This document shows, in pieces, positions 47,644-56,198 of a DNA stretch of 64,000 bases. The stretch covers positions 1 to 64,000 of the forward strand of contig CAJUKV010000019.1 in the NCBI GenBank assembly GCA_910587305.1, in the 5' to 3' direction. The notes under the pieces were generated by a model, which was not told where the DNA came from, did not search any database, and saw nothing but the letters and a program-made list of their open reading frames with translations. Each line of letters starts with the position of its first letter. The first letter of the stretch is position 1. The translations under genes and the position numbers were made by a program. This DNA is from an uncultured Lachnospiraceae bacterium (GTDB taxonomy: Bacteria; Bacillota; Clostridia; Lachnospirales; Lachnospiraceae).

Positions 47644-49668
47644 ATGGAAGCGGATATCAGGTGGCTGGATAACCCCGAGGTGTTCCGGGTGGGGGCCAAA
47701 GAAGCCCATAGTGATCACAGGTTTTACATAAGCGAGGAGGAGGCAAAGAAAGGTAAAAGTTCTCTGGTGCAGTCCTTAAACGGAATGTGGAAATTTCATT
47801 ATTCTGAAAATGTGCCCTCAAGGCCGGCCGATTTTTATCAGGAAGGATTTGACAGCGCCGGATTTGACGAGATAAAAGTGCCCTGTCACATAGAGATGGC
47901 GGGCTATGACAAAATTCATTATATCAATACCATGTACCCCTGGGAAGGGCATTTTTACAGGCGTCCGGCCCACAGCCTTGACGGCTCAAAGAAATGGGAG
48001 GGGATGTTCAGCGAGGCTCCCTATAATCCCGTTGGCTCTTACTTAAAGGAATTTGACCTTGAGAAGGGACTTTTAGGAAAAAGAATTTCGATTTGCTTTG
48101 AAGGCGTGGAGCAGGCCATGTATTTGTGGCTGAACGGCCATTTTATCGGCTATGGGGAGGACAGTTTTTCGCCGATTACCTTTGACCTCACCCCGTATAT
48201 CAGGGAGAAGGGGAATCTTCTGGCGGTGGAGGTACACAAGAGAAGCACGGCGGCCTTTTTGGAGGATCAGGATTTCTTCCGTTTCTTTGGTATTTTCCGA
48301 AATGTGTCTTTGACAGCCCTGCCCAAAATGCATGTGGAGGACATGTGGGCGAAGCCCGCGCTTTTGGAGGATGGAACGGGAAGCCTTGGGCTTTCGCTTA
48401 AGATTTCCATGCCAAAGGAAAGCGTTGGAAGGGCGGAGATTGCACTTTCGGACAGGGAGGGGGCATGCCTGTTAAAACGAAATATGCTTTTGCCGGGAAA
48501 TGTGAAGGCTATGCCCAAGGCGTCGTCTGTAGATGAGAGGGCAAAGGAGCAGGAGGCGTTTGTTTCCGGAAAGCTGGAAAGTGAAAAAGAAGCGGTGGGC
48601 AGCGTGCCGGAAAATGCAGGCGATTTCCTGAAAGTTTCCTGTGAAATGGACAGGGAAACGATTGGAAAGGTGACGCCCTGGGACAATCACAATCCTTATT
48701 TATACTGCCTGACCGTCAGGCTGTATGACGAAAACGACAATTTGACGGAAGTAGTTCCTTACCCGACAGGCTTTTGCAGGGTGGAAATCATAGACAAGGT
48801 GATTTATTTCAACGGCAAACGACTGATTATAAACGGCGTGAACCGTCATGAGTGGAGCGCAGAGCAGGGAAGATGCATTGGGATGAAGGAGATGGAGCAG
48901 GATATGCGGATTTTCCATAAAAATCATATCAATGCGGTGCGCACCTGCCATTATCCGGATCAGATTCCATGGTATGAAATGTGTGATAAAAACGGCATTT
49001 ACATGATGGCGGAGAGCAATCTGGAATCCCACGGCTCCTGGCAGAAAATGGGCGCAATCGAGCCCTCCTGGAACGTTCCCGGGGATTTACCCGAATGGAA
49101 AGAGGCCCTCATAGACAGGGCGCGCAATAATTTTGAAACATTTAAGAACCACACCTCCATCCTGTTCTGGTCTCTTGGCAACGAGTCCTATGCGGGAGAA
49201 AATCTGGTGGCCATGTATCAATATTTTAAAGAGAAAAATGACGGCAGGCTGGTTCATTATGAAGGCGTGTATAACAACAGAAGCTACGAGGATTTCATAT
49301 CCGATGTGGAAAGCACCATGTATGCCCCTCCCGCGGAGATAAGGGAATACCTTTCTAACGCGCCGAAAAAACCGTATATACTCTGTGAATATATGCACGA
49401 TATGGGAAATTCCCTTGGCGGGATGGACTCTTATATGAAGCTGCTTAACGACTTTGAAATGTATCACGGCGGTTTTATCTGGGATTTTATTGATCAGGCA
49501 ATCGCGGTGACGGATGAAGTGACAGGGCAGAAGGTTTTGCGTTACGGCGGAGATTTTGACGACAGGCCCGCCGATTATGAATTTTCCGGAAACGGTATTG
49601 TATTTGCGGACAGGACGGAAAAGCCCGCCATGCAGGAAGTGAGGTATTATTATGGATTGTATCGATAA
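47644..49668 (+). CDS. lacL: Beta-galactosidase large subunit (LacL, GH2)
   Basis: 674 aa, slightly longer than typical LacL. GH2 domains in order: jelly roll (MWKFHYSENVPSRPADFYQE), Ig-like, TIM barrel with RLIINGVNRHEWSAEQGRCI, HINAVRTCHYPDQIPWYEMC, acid/base Glu in WSLGNESYAG (about 514) and nucleophile Glu in ILCEYMHDMGNSLGG (about 581). It lacks the C-terminal beta-sandwich, which is encoded by the overlapping lacM. Residues 285-330 (AMPKASSVDERAKEQEAFVS) are low-complexity and look inserted. AAGGAGG precedes the ATG. Cytoplasmic lactose hydrolysis. Confidence 0.93.
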   Translation: MEADIRWLDNPEVFRVGAKEAHSDHRFYISEEEAKKGKSSLVQSLNGMWKFHYSENVPSRPADFYQEGFDSAGFDEIKVPCHIEMAGYDKIHYINTMYPWEGHFYRRPAHSLDGSKKWEGMFSEAPYNPVGSYLKEFDLEKGLLGKRISICFEGVEQAMYLWLNGHFIGYGEDSFSPITFDLTPYIREKGNLLAVEVHKRSTAAFLEDQDFFRFFGIFRNVSLTALPKMHVEDMWAKPALLEDGTGSLGLSLKISMPKESVGRAEIALSDREGACLLKRNMLLPGNVKAMPKASSVDERAKEQEAFVSGKLESEKEAVGSVPENAGDFLKVSCEMDRETIGKVTPWDNHNPYLYCLTVRLYDENDNLTEVVPYPTGFCRVEIIDKVIYFNGKRLIINGVNRHEWSAEQGRCIGMKEMEQDMRIFHKNHINAVRTCHYPDQIPWYEMCDKNGIYMMAESNLESHGSWQKMGAIEPSWNVPGDLPEWKEALIDRARNNFETFKNHTSILFWSLGNESYAGENLVAMYQYFKEKNDGRLVHYEGVYNNRSYEDFISDVESTMYAPPAEIREYLSNAPKKPYILCEYMHDMGNSLGGMDSYMKLLNDFEMYHGGFIWDFIDQAIAVTDEVTGQKVLRYGGDFDDRPADYEFSGNGIVFADRTEKPAMQEVRYYYGLYR

Positions 49669-50722
49669 AGCGACTAAGTCAGGAAGCGAAATTCCAAACG
49701 CTCTTTCATCGGAGCAAAGCGTGCACGGACCGGAACATGCCGGGGATGTAAAAAAGGAGCCTCTCCATCTGGTTTTCGGGGATGTTACGCTGGGAGTCCA
49801 TGGCCGAAGGGGCGATGGAAAATATCCGGGAAAAGAATTTGAATATATTTTTTCCTATGTGACAGGAGGGCCCGAGTCCCTTGTGATGAACGGGATGGAA
49901 TGGCTCTACCGGACGCCCCGGCCCACCTTCTGGCGGGCCCTTACCGACAACGACAGGGGAAGCCGGTTCCATTTAAAAAGCGGTATGTGGCTTTCGGCGG
50001 ATATGTTTGTGAACTGTGTCGATATTGAGGTGGCCGTGGACGGAGTCAAAATTCCTTTTCCCTGCGCGCCGGAAAATAACAGGTACACGGGCAGCGAGAG
50101 GGCCGGGAGCCTTGCGATCACCTATACTTATGAAACCATTACCCGGCCTGCCGCTAAAGTTACGGTGTCTTATCTGGTAAACCGGGACGGAGAAATAGAA
50201 GTGAAGGTACATTATCATGGCAATCAGGAGCTTCCACAGCTTCCTGTGTTTGGCATGCGGTTTATTATGCCAACCTGCGCCGACAGATTTGTATACGAAG
50301 GGCTTTCAGGGGAAACCTATCCCGACAGAAAGGCGGGAGGAGAGCCGGGGATTTATGAGGTGGAAGGGCTTCCCGTGGCGCCTTATCTGGTTCCTCAGGA
50401 CTGCGGAATGCACATGGATACCAAATGGGTAAAAATTTATCGAAGCAGTACTTTGGACAATCGTACACGAAAGGCGGATCCCGGCGCCATAAAGTTTTCG
50501 GCTAAGGATGGGGAGTTTGCCTTTTCCTGCCTTCCCTACACGGCGTCGGAGCTGGAAAACGCAACCCATATGGAGGAACTTCCCCCAAAAAGAAGGACGG
50601 TAATGTGCGTATACGGCGCGGTCCGGGGCGTGGGAGGTATCAACAGCTGGGGCGCCGACGTGGAGCCAAAGTATCACATTGATGCAGGGAAAGATATTGT
50701 ATACTCCTTCCGAATTTCATAG
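49652..50722 (+). CDS. lacM: Beta-galactosidase small subunit (LacM)
   Basis: 356 aa; the start codon lies 17 bp before the lacL stop, the same overlap known for lactobacillal and leuconostoc lacLM. It carries the LacZ domain 5 (bgal small chain): GKEFEYIFSYVTGGPESLVM, RPTFWRALTDNDRGSRFHLK and QELPQLPVFGMRFIMP, ending in NSWGADVEPKYHID. LacM genes usually begin near the LHLVFGDVTLGVHG block; here about 36 extra residues precede it, and their DNA (49684-49714) matches family B. Heterodimerises with LacL. Confidence 0.92.
   Translation: MDCIDKATKSGSEIPNALSSEQSVHGPEHAGDVKKEPLHLVFGDVTLGVHGRRGDGKYPGKEFEYIFSYVTGGPESLVMNGMEWLYRTPRPTFWRALTDNDRGSRFHLKSGMWLSADMFVNCVDIEVAVDGVKIPFPCAPENNRYTGSERAGSLAITYTYETITRPAAKVTVSYLVNRDGEIEVKVHYHGNQELPQLPVFGMRFIMPTCADRFVYEGLSGETYPDRKAGGEPGIYEVEGLPVAPYLVPQDCGMHMDTKWVKIYRSSTLDNRTRKADPGAIKFSAKDGEFAFSCLPYTASELENATHMEELPPKRRTVMCVYGAVRGVGGINSWGADVEPKYHIDAGKDIVYSFRIS
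49684..49714 (+). repeat. Family B fragment inside lacM
   Basis: GGAAGCGAAATTCCAAACGC then TCTTTCATCGG aligns with the left half of family B (GGAAGTAAACTTCCAAACTC, TTTATCGG). It is in the reading frame of the LacM N-terminus. Confidence 0.5.
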
Positions 50723-50739
50723 GCTGCCTTTTTAAAGTA

Positions 50740-50805
50740 TGCTGTTAAAGTGGCGCAGGAGCCGCGCAGCGGGCAGGGAGAAAATCTTCCCTGCCCGGTT
50801 TGATT
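50740..50805 (+). repeat. Family C repeat, copy 5 (5' truncated)
   Basis: GTTAAAGTGGCGCAGGAGCC, GCGCAGCGGGCAGGGAGAAA, ATCTTCCCTGCCCGGTTTGA; the first 20 bp of the family are missing. Confidence 0.7.
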
Positions 50806-50866
50806 TGCTTTGTGCATGTACGCCGGTTTATTGTCTGCGTAAGTCAGGCCTATGGAGGGAAAAATC

Positions 50867-51016
50867 TTGAAAGGAATCAAAATGGAATTGCTGGGCATTG
50901 GCGTAATTCTTTTAGGGATAGCCGTCAGCACAAACAATATTTGGGGATATATTTTCGGTATAACGGGATTTGGAATTATTTCTGCGGGATGTTTTTGGAA
51001 GGATAAGAAAGAGTAA
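50867..51016 (+). CDS. Small two-helix membrane protein
   Basis: 49 aa from TTG 50867 (GGAGGG eight bases upstream); the ATG at 50882 is an alternative. Reads GIKMELLGIGVILLGIAVST, then NNIWGYIFGITGFGIISAGC and WKDKKE: two helices with a basic end. Function unknown. It ends where a family A copy starts, 57 bp before the MATE gene. Confidence 0.6.
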   Translation: MKGIKMELLGIGVILLGIAVSTNNIWGYIFGITGFGIISAGCFWKDKKE

Positions 51017-51060
51017 ATTTATGCCCGGTCCAAATTTGCGGGCTGATGGCAGGAATTGGA
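51015..51060 (+). repeat. Family A repeat, copy 9
   Basis: AAATTTATGCCCGGTCCAAA, TTTGCGGGCTGATGGCAGGA, ATTGGAG. It overlaps the stop of the small gene and gives the GGAG ribosome binding site of the MATE gene. Confidence 0.75.
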
Positions 51061-51073
51061 GAACAGTACATAA

Positions 51074-52453
51074 ATGAAAAACAGAATAAAGGATGATTTT
51101 TACAGTCAGATTTTTAAGCTGGTGCTGCCGATTATCATACAGAATCTTTTAAGCGCGGCTGTCAGCTCTGCGGATGTGGTCATGCTGAACTATGTGGGGC
51201 AGTCTTCCATATCTGCGGTGTCTTTGGCCTCCCAGTATGCCAGCGTACTTTTTATGGTGTTTTACGGTCTGGGAACCGGCGCAACCATGCTCTGCGCCCA
51301 GTATTATGGGAAAGGGGATTTGAAAGCCATTCAGGTGGTGGAAGGCATTGCCCTGAGATTTTCTCTGATAATCGCCATGGCCTTTGCGGGAACGGCGGTG
51401 TTTTTCCCCGAAGCGATGATGCGCGTTTTTACCAATGACAGCGAATTGATTACAATAGGCGCTTCTTATTTAAGGTTTATGAGCGTCAGTTATCTGTGCT
51501 GGGGAATTACGGAGGTTTATCTGGCTGTCCTGCGGAGTATCGGCAGGGTGGCAATCAGCACGGCGATGAATGTGCTTGCCTTTTCCTTAAATATTATTTT
51601 AAACGCGGTGTTTATTTTCGGCCTTTTCGGTGCGCCGAAGTTAGGGGCTATGGGCGTGGCCATCGCAACATCCGCATCGAGGCTGATTGAATTGGCGGCG
51701 TGCTTTGTGGTATCGGCCTTAAGCAAGGATATTAAACTGGACTTCCGATATCTTTTTGTGAAAAACAGGCTTTTGTTTTCCGACTTTACCAGACTGTCCC
51801 TCCCGGCCCTGGGAAACGATATCAGCTGGAGTGTGGCTTTTTCCATGTATTCCGTGATTATCGGACATTTGGGGTCGGACGCGGTGGCGGCCAATTCCTT
51901 TGTGATTGTGGTGAGAAACTTTGGAACGATTCTGTGCTTCGGCATGGCAAGCGCAGGAGGAATTTTGCTTGGAAACATCATTGGGGAAAATAAGATGGAG
52001 GAGGCCAGGGAAGGGGCAAAGAAGCTGATGAAGCTTACGGTGCTTACCGGCGCAATCGGCGGATTGATTGTGTTAGCGGCCACCCCGTTGGTGTTAATGT
52101 ACGCGGAACTTTCACAGCAGGCAATGCATTACCTGAAATATATGCTGCTGATCAATACCTATTATGTAATGGGAGCCGCCGTAAATACTACTTTGATTGC
52201 AGGGGTATTTCGGGCAGGAGGGGACAGCCGGTTCGGATTTATATGCGATACCATCGACATGTGGGTTTATGCGGTGCCCCTTGGATTCATCGCGGCATTT
52301 GTGCTTAAGCTTCCGGTGATGTGGGTATACTTTTTACTGTGTACCGATGAGTTTGTAAAGTGGCCCTGGGTAATCAAGCACTATAGGAGCGGTAAATGGC
52401 TGAATAATATCACACGGGACGACTTATTTAATGGGGAGGAAACTGCCTCTTGA
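51074..52453 (+). CDS. MATE-family efflux transporter
   Basis: 459 aa with twelve helices in two repeats of six. Opens IFKLVLPIIIQNLLSAAVSS with ADVVMLNYVGQSSISAVSLA, the MATE signature, and the second half repeats it (FTRLSLPALGNDISWSVAFS). NorM-like subfamily of Clostridia. Uses Na+ or H+ to export cationic compounds; substrate unknown. Its start follows the family A repeat. Confidence 0.92.
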   Translation: MKNRIKDDFYSQIFKLVLPIIIQNLLSAAVSSADVVMLNYVGQSSISAVSLASQYASVLFMVFYGLGTGATMLCAQYYGKGDLKAIQVVEGIALRFSLIIAMAFAGTAVFFPEAMMRVFTNDSELITIGASYLRFMSVSYLCWGITEVYLAVLRSIGRVAISTAMNVLAFSLNIILNAVFIFGLFGAPKLGAMGVAIATSASRLIELAACFVVSALSKDIKLDFRYLFVKNRLLFSDFTRLSLPALGNDISWSVAFSMYSVIIGHLGSDAVAANSFVIVVRNFGTILCFGMASAGGILLGNIIGENKMEEAREGAKKLMKLTVLTGAIGGLIVLAATPLVLMYAELSQQAMHYLKYMLLINTYYVMGAAVNTTLIAGVFRAGGDSRFGFICDTIDMWVYAVPLGFIAAFVLKLPVMWVYFLLCTDEFVKWPWVIKHYRSGKWLNNITRDDLFNGEETAS

Positions 52454-52477
52454 TGCTAATTTTTACGGAGTGAAAGC

Positions 52478-52580
52478 GCGGCGGCGGAGAATTTTATTAC
52501 AATAAGCGGACTTGCGAAGCGGGGCGGCGTTTGTCATCCTCCCGGCGTCCGCAGCAGTTAGCTTAATGACACTGGCCATG
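52478..52580 (-). repeat. Family G element, partial
   Basis: On the minus strand AGTGTCATTAAGCTAACTGC, TGCGGACGCCGGGAGGATGA and AATAAAATTCTCCGCCGCCG: same order as 31884-31940 but with a different middle. Confidence 0.7.
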
Positions 52581-52704
52581 AATAGTAGCAGGTAACCTTA
52601 TATTTCCAGGATAAGAATATTAAGTGACTTTACAAAAGCGAGTAAAAAATATATACTTATAGTGATAAAAGTATATTTGAAATCAGTGCAATGGAGAAGG
52701 ACAA

Positions 52705-53868
52705 ATGAGTGGAATTGCGAAAGTGTTGACGGGCATCCTGGCAGTTATGGCAGTGGTGGCCTGTCTTGCAACAATCAGCATTATTGGCTATGCCATGCTG
52801 GGTATTGGAGATGACGGAAAGGCGGAGGTTTCCCAAAACACGGATGAACCTCCCAAGGAAGAGGATGCGGCTGCGCAGGCGCCTACGCCTGAAGCAACGC
52901 CTACAAATGTGCCTGAAGAGGCGGCTTCGCCGGATGTAGAAGACATTCCGCTTTCCACAGACAAGGTGGTTGATCTTACAAATCACGTACATGACTACAA
53001 AGAATCCGTTGAAAAGAAAGCTACCTGTTACAGTGCGGGAAGGCTTAAGTATCTTTGTGAGGATTGTGGGGACAATTATTATGTAGACATTATGTCAACC
53101 GGGCATGTGGCAGATGGCTGGGAGGTCACCAGAAAACCTACAAAAGAGCAGGATGGGATTAGGGTGCAAAAGTGTATCTACTGCGATGAAATTTTGGCGC
53201 AGGAATCAGTGCCCTTTGAGGATGAAAATGGGCAAAAGAAGGAGGATTCTAACCATATTCATCAGTATACGGCCACTACGGAGCGGGAGCCCAGCTGTAT
53301 TTTAGCGGGACTTCGAAAATACACCTGCAGCTGCGGCAATTTTTATACGGAAATGATACCGGCTCCGGGCCATGTGGCAACGGATTGGGAGGTGGCGGAG
53401 GAAGCCACTGAGAAATATATGGGAACAGAACAGAGAACTTGTACCGTATGTGGGGTGGTGCTTGATTCAAGGAAGATTGACAGGCTTTCACCCAGTCCGT
53501 CGGCGAGCGCTTCACCGGATAGTTCTTCTTCGCCCAGCAGCCAGCCTTCCGCTTCACCGGATAGTTCGGCAACGCCTTCCGCTTCGCCCTCAGCCTCGGC
53601 TTCGGCCTCGCCTTCACCTACGCCTCATGAGCACGATTACAGATCTTATGTGCTCAAAGAAGCAAACTGTACGGAGACAGGGATACGCTCCTTTGTATGC
53701 AGTTGCGGCAGCAGTATGGCGGAGCCAATAGAGAGGGATTTGAACAACCATACCTTCCGGGCAGTGGTAATACCGGCAACGCAAAATACACAAGGGTATA
53801 CGTCTTATACCTGTATTCGTTGCAATTACAGTTATTTTGACAATTATACGCCGGCAGTGGGAAATTAA
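52705..53868 (+). CDS. Membrane-anchored surface protein with Cys/His-rich modules
   Basis: 387 aa. N-terminal helix (VLTGILAVMAVVACLATISI) anchors it. A Pro/Thr/Glu spacer follows (about 45-85). Then three to four repeats of a pattern H-x-H-x-Y ... C ... G ... Y-x-C-x-x-C/S ... GH (NHVHDYKESVEKKATC, YLCEDCGDNYYVDIMSTGHV, HIHQYTATTEREPSC, HEHDYRSYVLKEANC). Between modules 3 and 4 lies a 60-residue linker of Ser, Pro, Ala and Asp (SPSPSASASPDSSSSPSS). The modules resemble zinc-ribbon-like repeats found in Lachnospiraceae surface proteins. GGAGAAGG before the ATG. Function unknown. Confidence 0.75.
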   Translation: MSGIAKVLTGILAVMAVVACLATISIIGYAMLGIGDDGKAEVSQNTDEPPKEEDAAAQAPTPEATPTNVPEEAASPDVEDIPLSTDKVVDLTNHVHDYKESVEKKATCYSAGRLKYLCEDCGDNYYVDIMSTGHVADGWEVTRKPTKEQDGIRVQKCIYCDEILAQESVPFEDENGQKKEDSNHIHQYTATTEREPSCILAGLRKYTCSCGNFYTEMIPAPGHVATDWEVAEEATEKYMGTEQRTCTVCGVVLDSRKIDRLSPSPSASASPDSSSSPSSQPSASPDSSATPSASPSASASASPSPTPHEHDYRSYVLKEANCTETGIRSFVCSCGSSMAEPIERDLNNHTFRAVVIPATQNTQGYTSYTCIRCNYSYFDNYTPAVGN

Positions 53869-53946
53869 ATATGGCTTGGGGTATCGAGCCAGGGTATATA
53901 GGCCACAGACGTGGCCTTTAGCTTTTTTGAAAGAAGTGATTATTTT

Positions 53947-55884
53947 ATGTCGAAAGAATGGAAAAGTTTTTTTGCAGGAAGCATTGCTTTTATATTATTG
54001 GCAATGACACGGCAGGTATTACCTTTGCATAATATGGAGTTTTTTGTGTGCATGTGCGCCTTTTTTGTGGTGGTAATGCTGTTGTCGTACCAGATATTTG
54101 TCCGAAAAAAGAGTCGGATAAATCCGGCAATGGAAAGGGTGTGGAGTATTTCCGCACCCGTATTTTTGGTTATTTGGATGATATTATTTTATATCAATGA
54201 GACACATGCCGATCATCCTTTGGACAGTAACGCATTGATACGCAGATACTTTCCGTTTCCGTTATGGATTACATTGATGATAGCGGGGGTGGCAGTACTT
54301 CTTCTGTTATTGCGCAGGGAGTCAGGAAAGCCAGGGTCAGGAATTAGAAAAAAGGTCCGTCTGGTTGTGTCGCTGATTTTCACATTGGGCGTATCTGTCC
54401 AGTTCTATGCGCCTAATATATTTCAGGACATTCAGGGAGGAACTTATCACAGCCATGCCTACACGAACAGTATCATAAATGTCTGCTGGCTGATACCATA
54501 CGGTGAGGACATGGAGTGCCTTTACGGACACTACGGAATCCTTTATATGCCTGTTTTGAAGCTTTTACACAAATGTTTTCATGTGGATTATCTGACGGGA
54601 ATCTTTATTGTGGCAGCAGCTCTGGCAGGGATTTCCATTCTTCTTTTCCTGTATATATTGAACTTTTTTGCGAAAAGCGATGTAATCTATTATCTCGGAA
54701 TGTTTGCTATTGGAGAAGAGTATTTCATGTTGATGCAGGGTGGAGTCTATTTGCAGGTACATCCGCACCGCATGATATTTCCTATGATTATGATGGCGCT
54801 TGCTCTGTGGGAATACAAAAAAGGAAAAAAATATGATATTGTGGCAATTTGTTTTATAACATTGTCGTTTGTGTGGTCTACGGAGGTGGGCCTTGTTATT
54901 ATGTGCTCTTTTGCATTTTACAGATGGATCCGGCGCATTATGGACGGGCGGCCCTTTTCTCTTTGCAAAGGTTTGCTGTTGATTCGGGAGCTGGCTGTTT
55001 ATGCTCTTCTTCCATTTGGATTATCATATCTTTTGATTAATGGATATAATCTTTTGGCGGGAGGGATGGTTTTAGACTTTAAAGAGTTTATGTTCCCATT
55101 GGTATCTGACAGAAATTATATTGATATGATTGAGCTGACATTGCCGGATGTTACACATGCCTGGGCGGGAGGAACAATTTTGTTTATGGGGGCGATTACC
55201 CCGGCGCTGTTTCAGATATTTTGGCCTGATAAAAGAGAAAGCGGGCTTAAACCCTTTTATTTTTTGCTGGGACTGATGAGTTTGATGCTGATGCTTTATT
55301 ACATCAATCGTCCCGCGGAGGGCAGCATGTTCATTATTCTGTTCCTGATGCTGATTCTGCAGGCGATTATTCTTCAAAAAAGTCAGGATATTTATCTGGA
55401 CTTTAAGGAAAAGAAAGGCTCCGTATTTGAGGAGCCCAATCGGTTTTTATATTTGTGCCTGCGGGTAATAACCACATTTATTCTTTTTGTGATGGCGTTT
55501 GATAGCATTTATTCTATGCCGGGGGCCTGGAAGACATCGGCTGAGACAATCTGGAAAAGGGATGAATTAATGGAATTTGCGGAATATGTTTATGTCCAGA
55601 TTCCACCTGATGCGGTTTCCTTTGGAGAGGGCGTTCCGGAGCTTATGTCAATGATTGACAGGGACACACATTTGCATACAACAGAATGGTCTTACCGTAA
55701 TATGCCCCTGGATACAATGGAAAGGATTCGATATGGTTTGGAAGGGGAACAATGGTTTTTCTGCTCATTAAAATGTCTGGCAGATATGCAGAGCCATTAT
55801 CCGGGACTTACGGATAATTATTATTTGCATGAAGAATTTGAGTATAATGGGGAAAAATTTGGATTTTTTAGAATAAATGAGTAA
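53947..55884 (+). CDS. Large polytopic membrane protein (GT-C-like)
   Basis: 645 aa; start at 53947 by GAAAGAAG. Eleven to thirteen helices, starting FFAGSIAFILLAMTRQVLPL. A large loop after about 155 has IFQDIQGGTYHSHAYTNSII and YGEDMECLYGHYGILYMPVL, with acidic residues at the outer end of the helices, as in GT-C glycosyltransferases using polyprenyl-phosphate sugars. The last 110 residues are a soluble outside domain (FAEYVYVQIPPDAVSFGEGV). Assignment to GT-C is tentative. It follows the surface protein by 78 bp, possibly cotranscribed. Confidence 0.65.
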   Translation: MSKEWKSFFAGSIAFILLAMTRQVLPLHNMEFFVCMCAFFVVVMLLSYQIFVRKKSRINPAMERVWSISAPVFLVIWMILFYINETHADHPLDSNALIRRYFPFPLWITLMIAGVAVLLLLLRRESGKPGSGIRKKVRLVVSLIFTLGVSVQFYAPNIFQDIQGGTYHSHAYTNSIINVCWLIPYGEDMECLYGHYGILYMPVLKLLHKCFHVDYLTGIFIVAAALAGISILLFLYILNFFAKSDVIYYLGMFAIGEEYFMLMQGGVYLQVHPHRMIFPMIMMALALWEYKKGKKYDIVAICFITLSFVWSTEVGLVIMCSFAFYRWIRRIMDGRPFSLCKGLLLIRELAVYALLPFGLSYLLINGYNLLAGGMVLDFKEFMFPLVSDRNYIDMIELTLPDVTHAWAGGTILFMGAITPALFQIFWPDKRESGLKPFYFLLGLMSLMLMLYYINRPAEGSMFIILFLMLILQAIILQKSQDIYLDFKEKKGSVFEEPNRFLYLCLRVITTFILFVMAFDSIYSMPGAWKTSAETIWKRDELMEFAEYVYVQIPPDAVSFGEGVPELMSMIDRDTHLHTTEWSYRNMPLDTMERIRYGLEGEQWFFCSLKCLADMQSHYPGLTDNYYLHEEFEYNGEKFGFFRINE

Positions 55885-55897
55885 GGTGGTTTCTAAG

Positions 55898-55924
55898 GCT
55901 GTCGCAGTAGCGGCAGCTTTTTTT
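55898..55924 (+). terminator. Rho-independent terminator
   Basis: GCTGTCGC-agta-GCGGCAGC followed by T7, 14 bp after the membrane-protein stop. Confidence 0.85.
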
Positions 55925-56198
55925 ACATGCACACGGGTGACCGGAGGAAATATGTCAGCAATAGATGACGGATGCGGGGCGCGAGTAGAGGAAGGTTTTT
56001 CCCTATCGGATTAAGCAGACTTGAAAAAAGCGTGGCGGTGTTTGAAGATATACACAGGTGGGCGTAAGGAAAGTTGCTGCTATGCAGCGCGCATTTCATG
56101 GAGCGGGCAGAGAGAGGCTCTTCCCTTACTTGATTTTAGGAGAAGTAATAATTTCCGGCTTGTCTGCATATAAAATCATATGAGCAGGAGGTATTATT
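55925..56198. other. Gap with family C copy
   Basis: Nothing coding. A complete family C element lies at 56051-56137. Confidence 0.6.
56051..56137 (+). repeat. Family C repeat, copy 6 (diverged)
   Basis: TACACAGGTGGGCGTAAGGA, AAGTTGCTGCTATGCAGCGC, GAGCGGGCAGAGAGAGGCTC, TTCCCTTACTTGATT; full length but with many changes. Confidence 0.65.
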
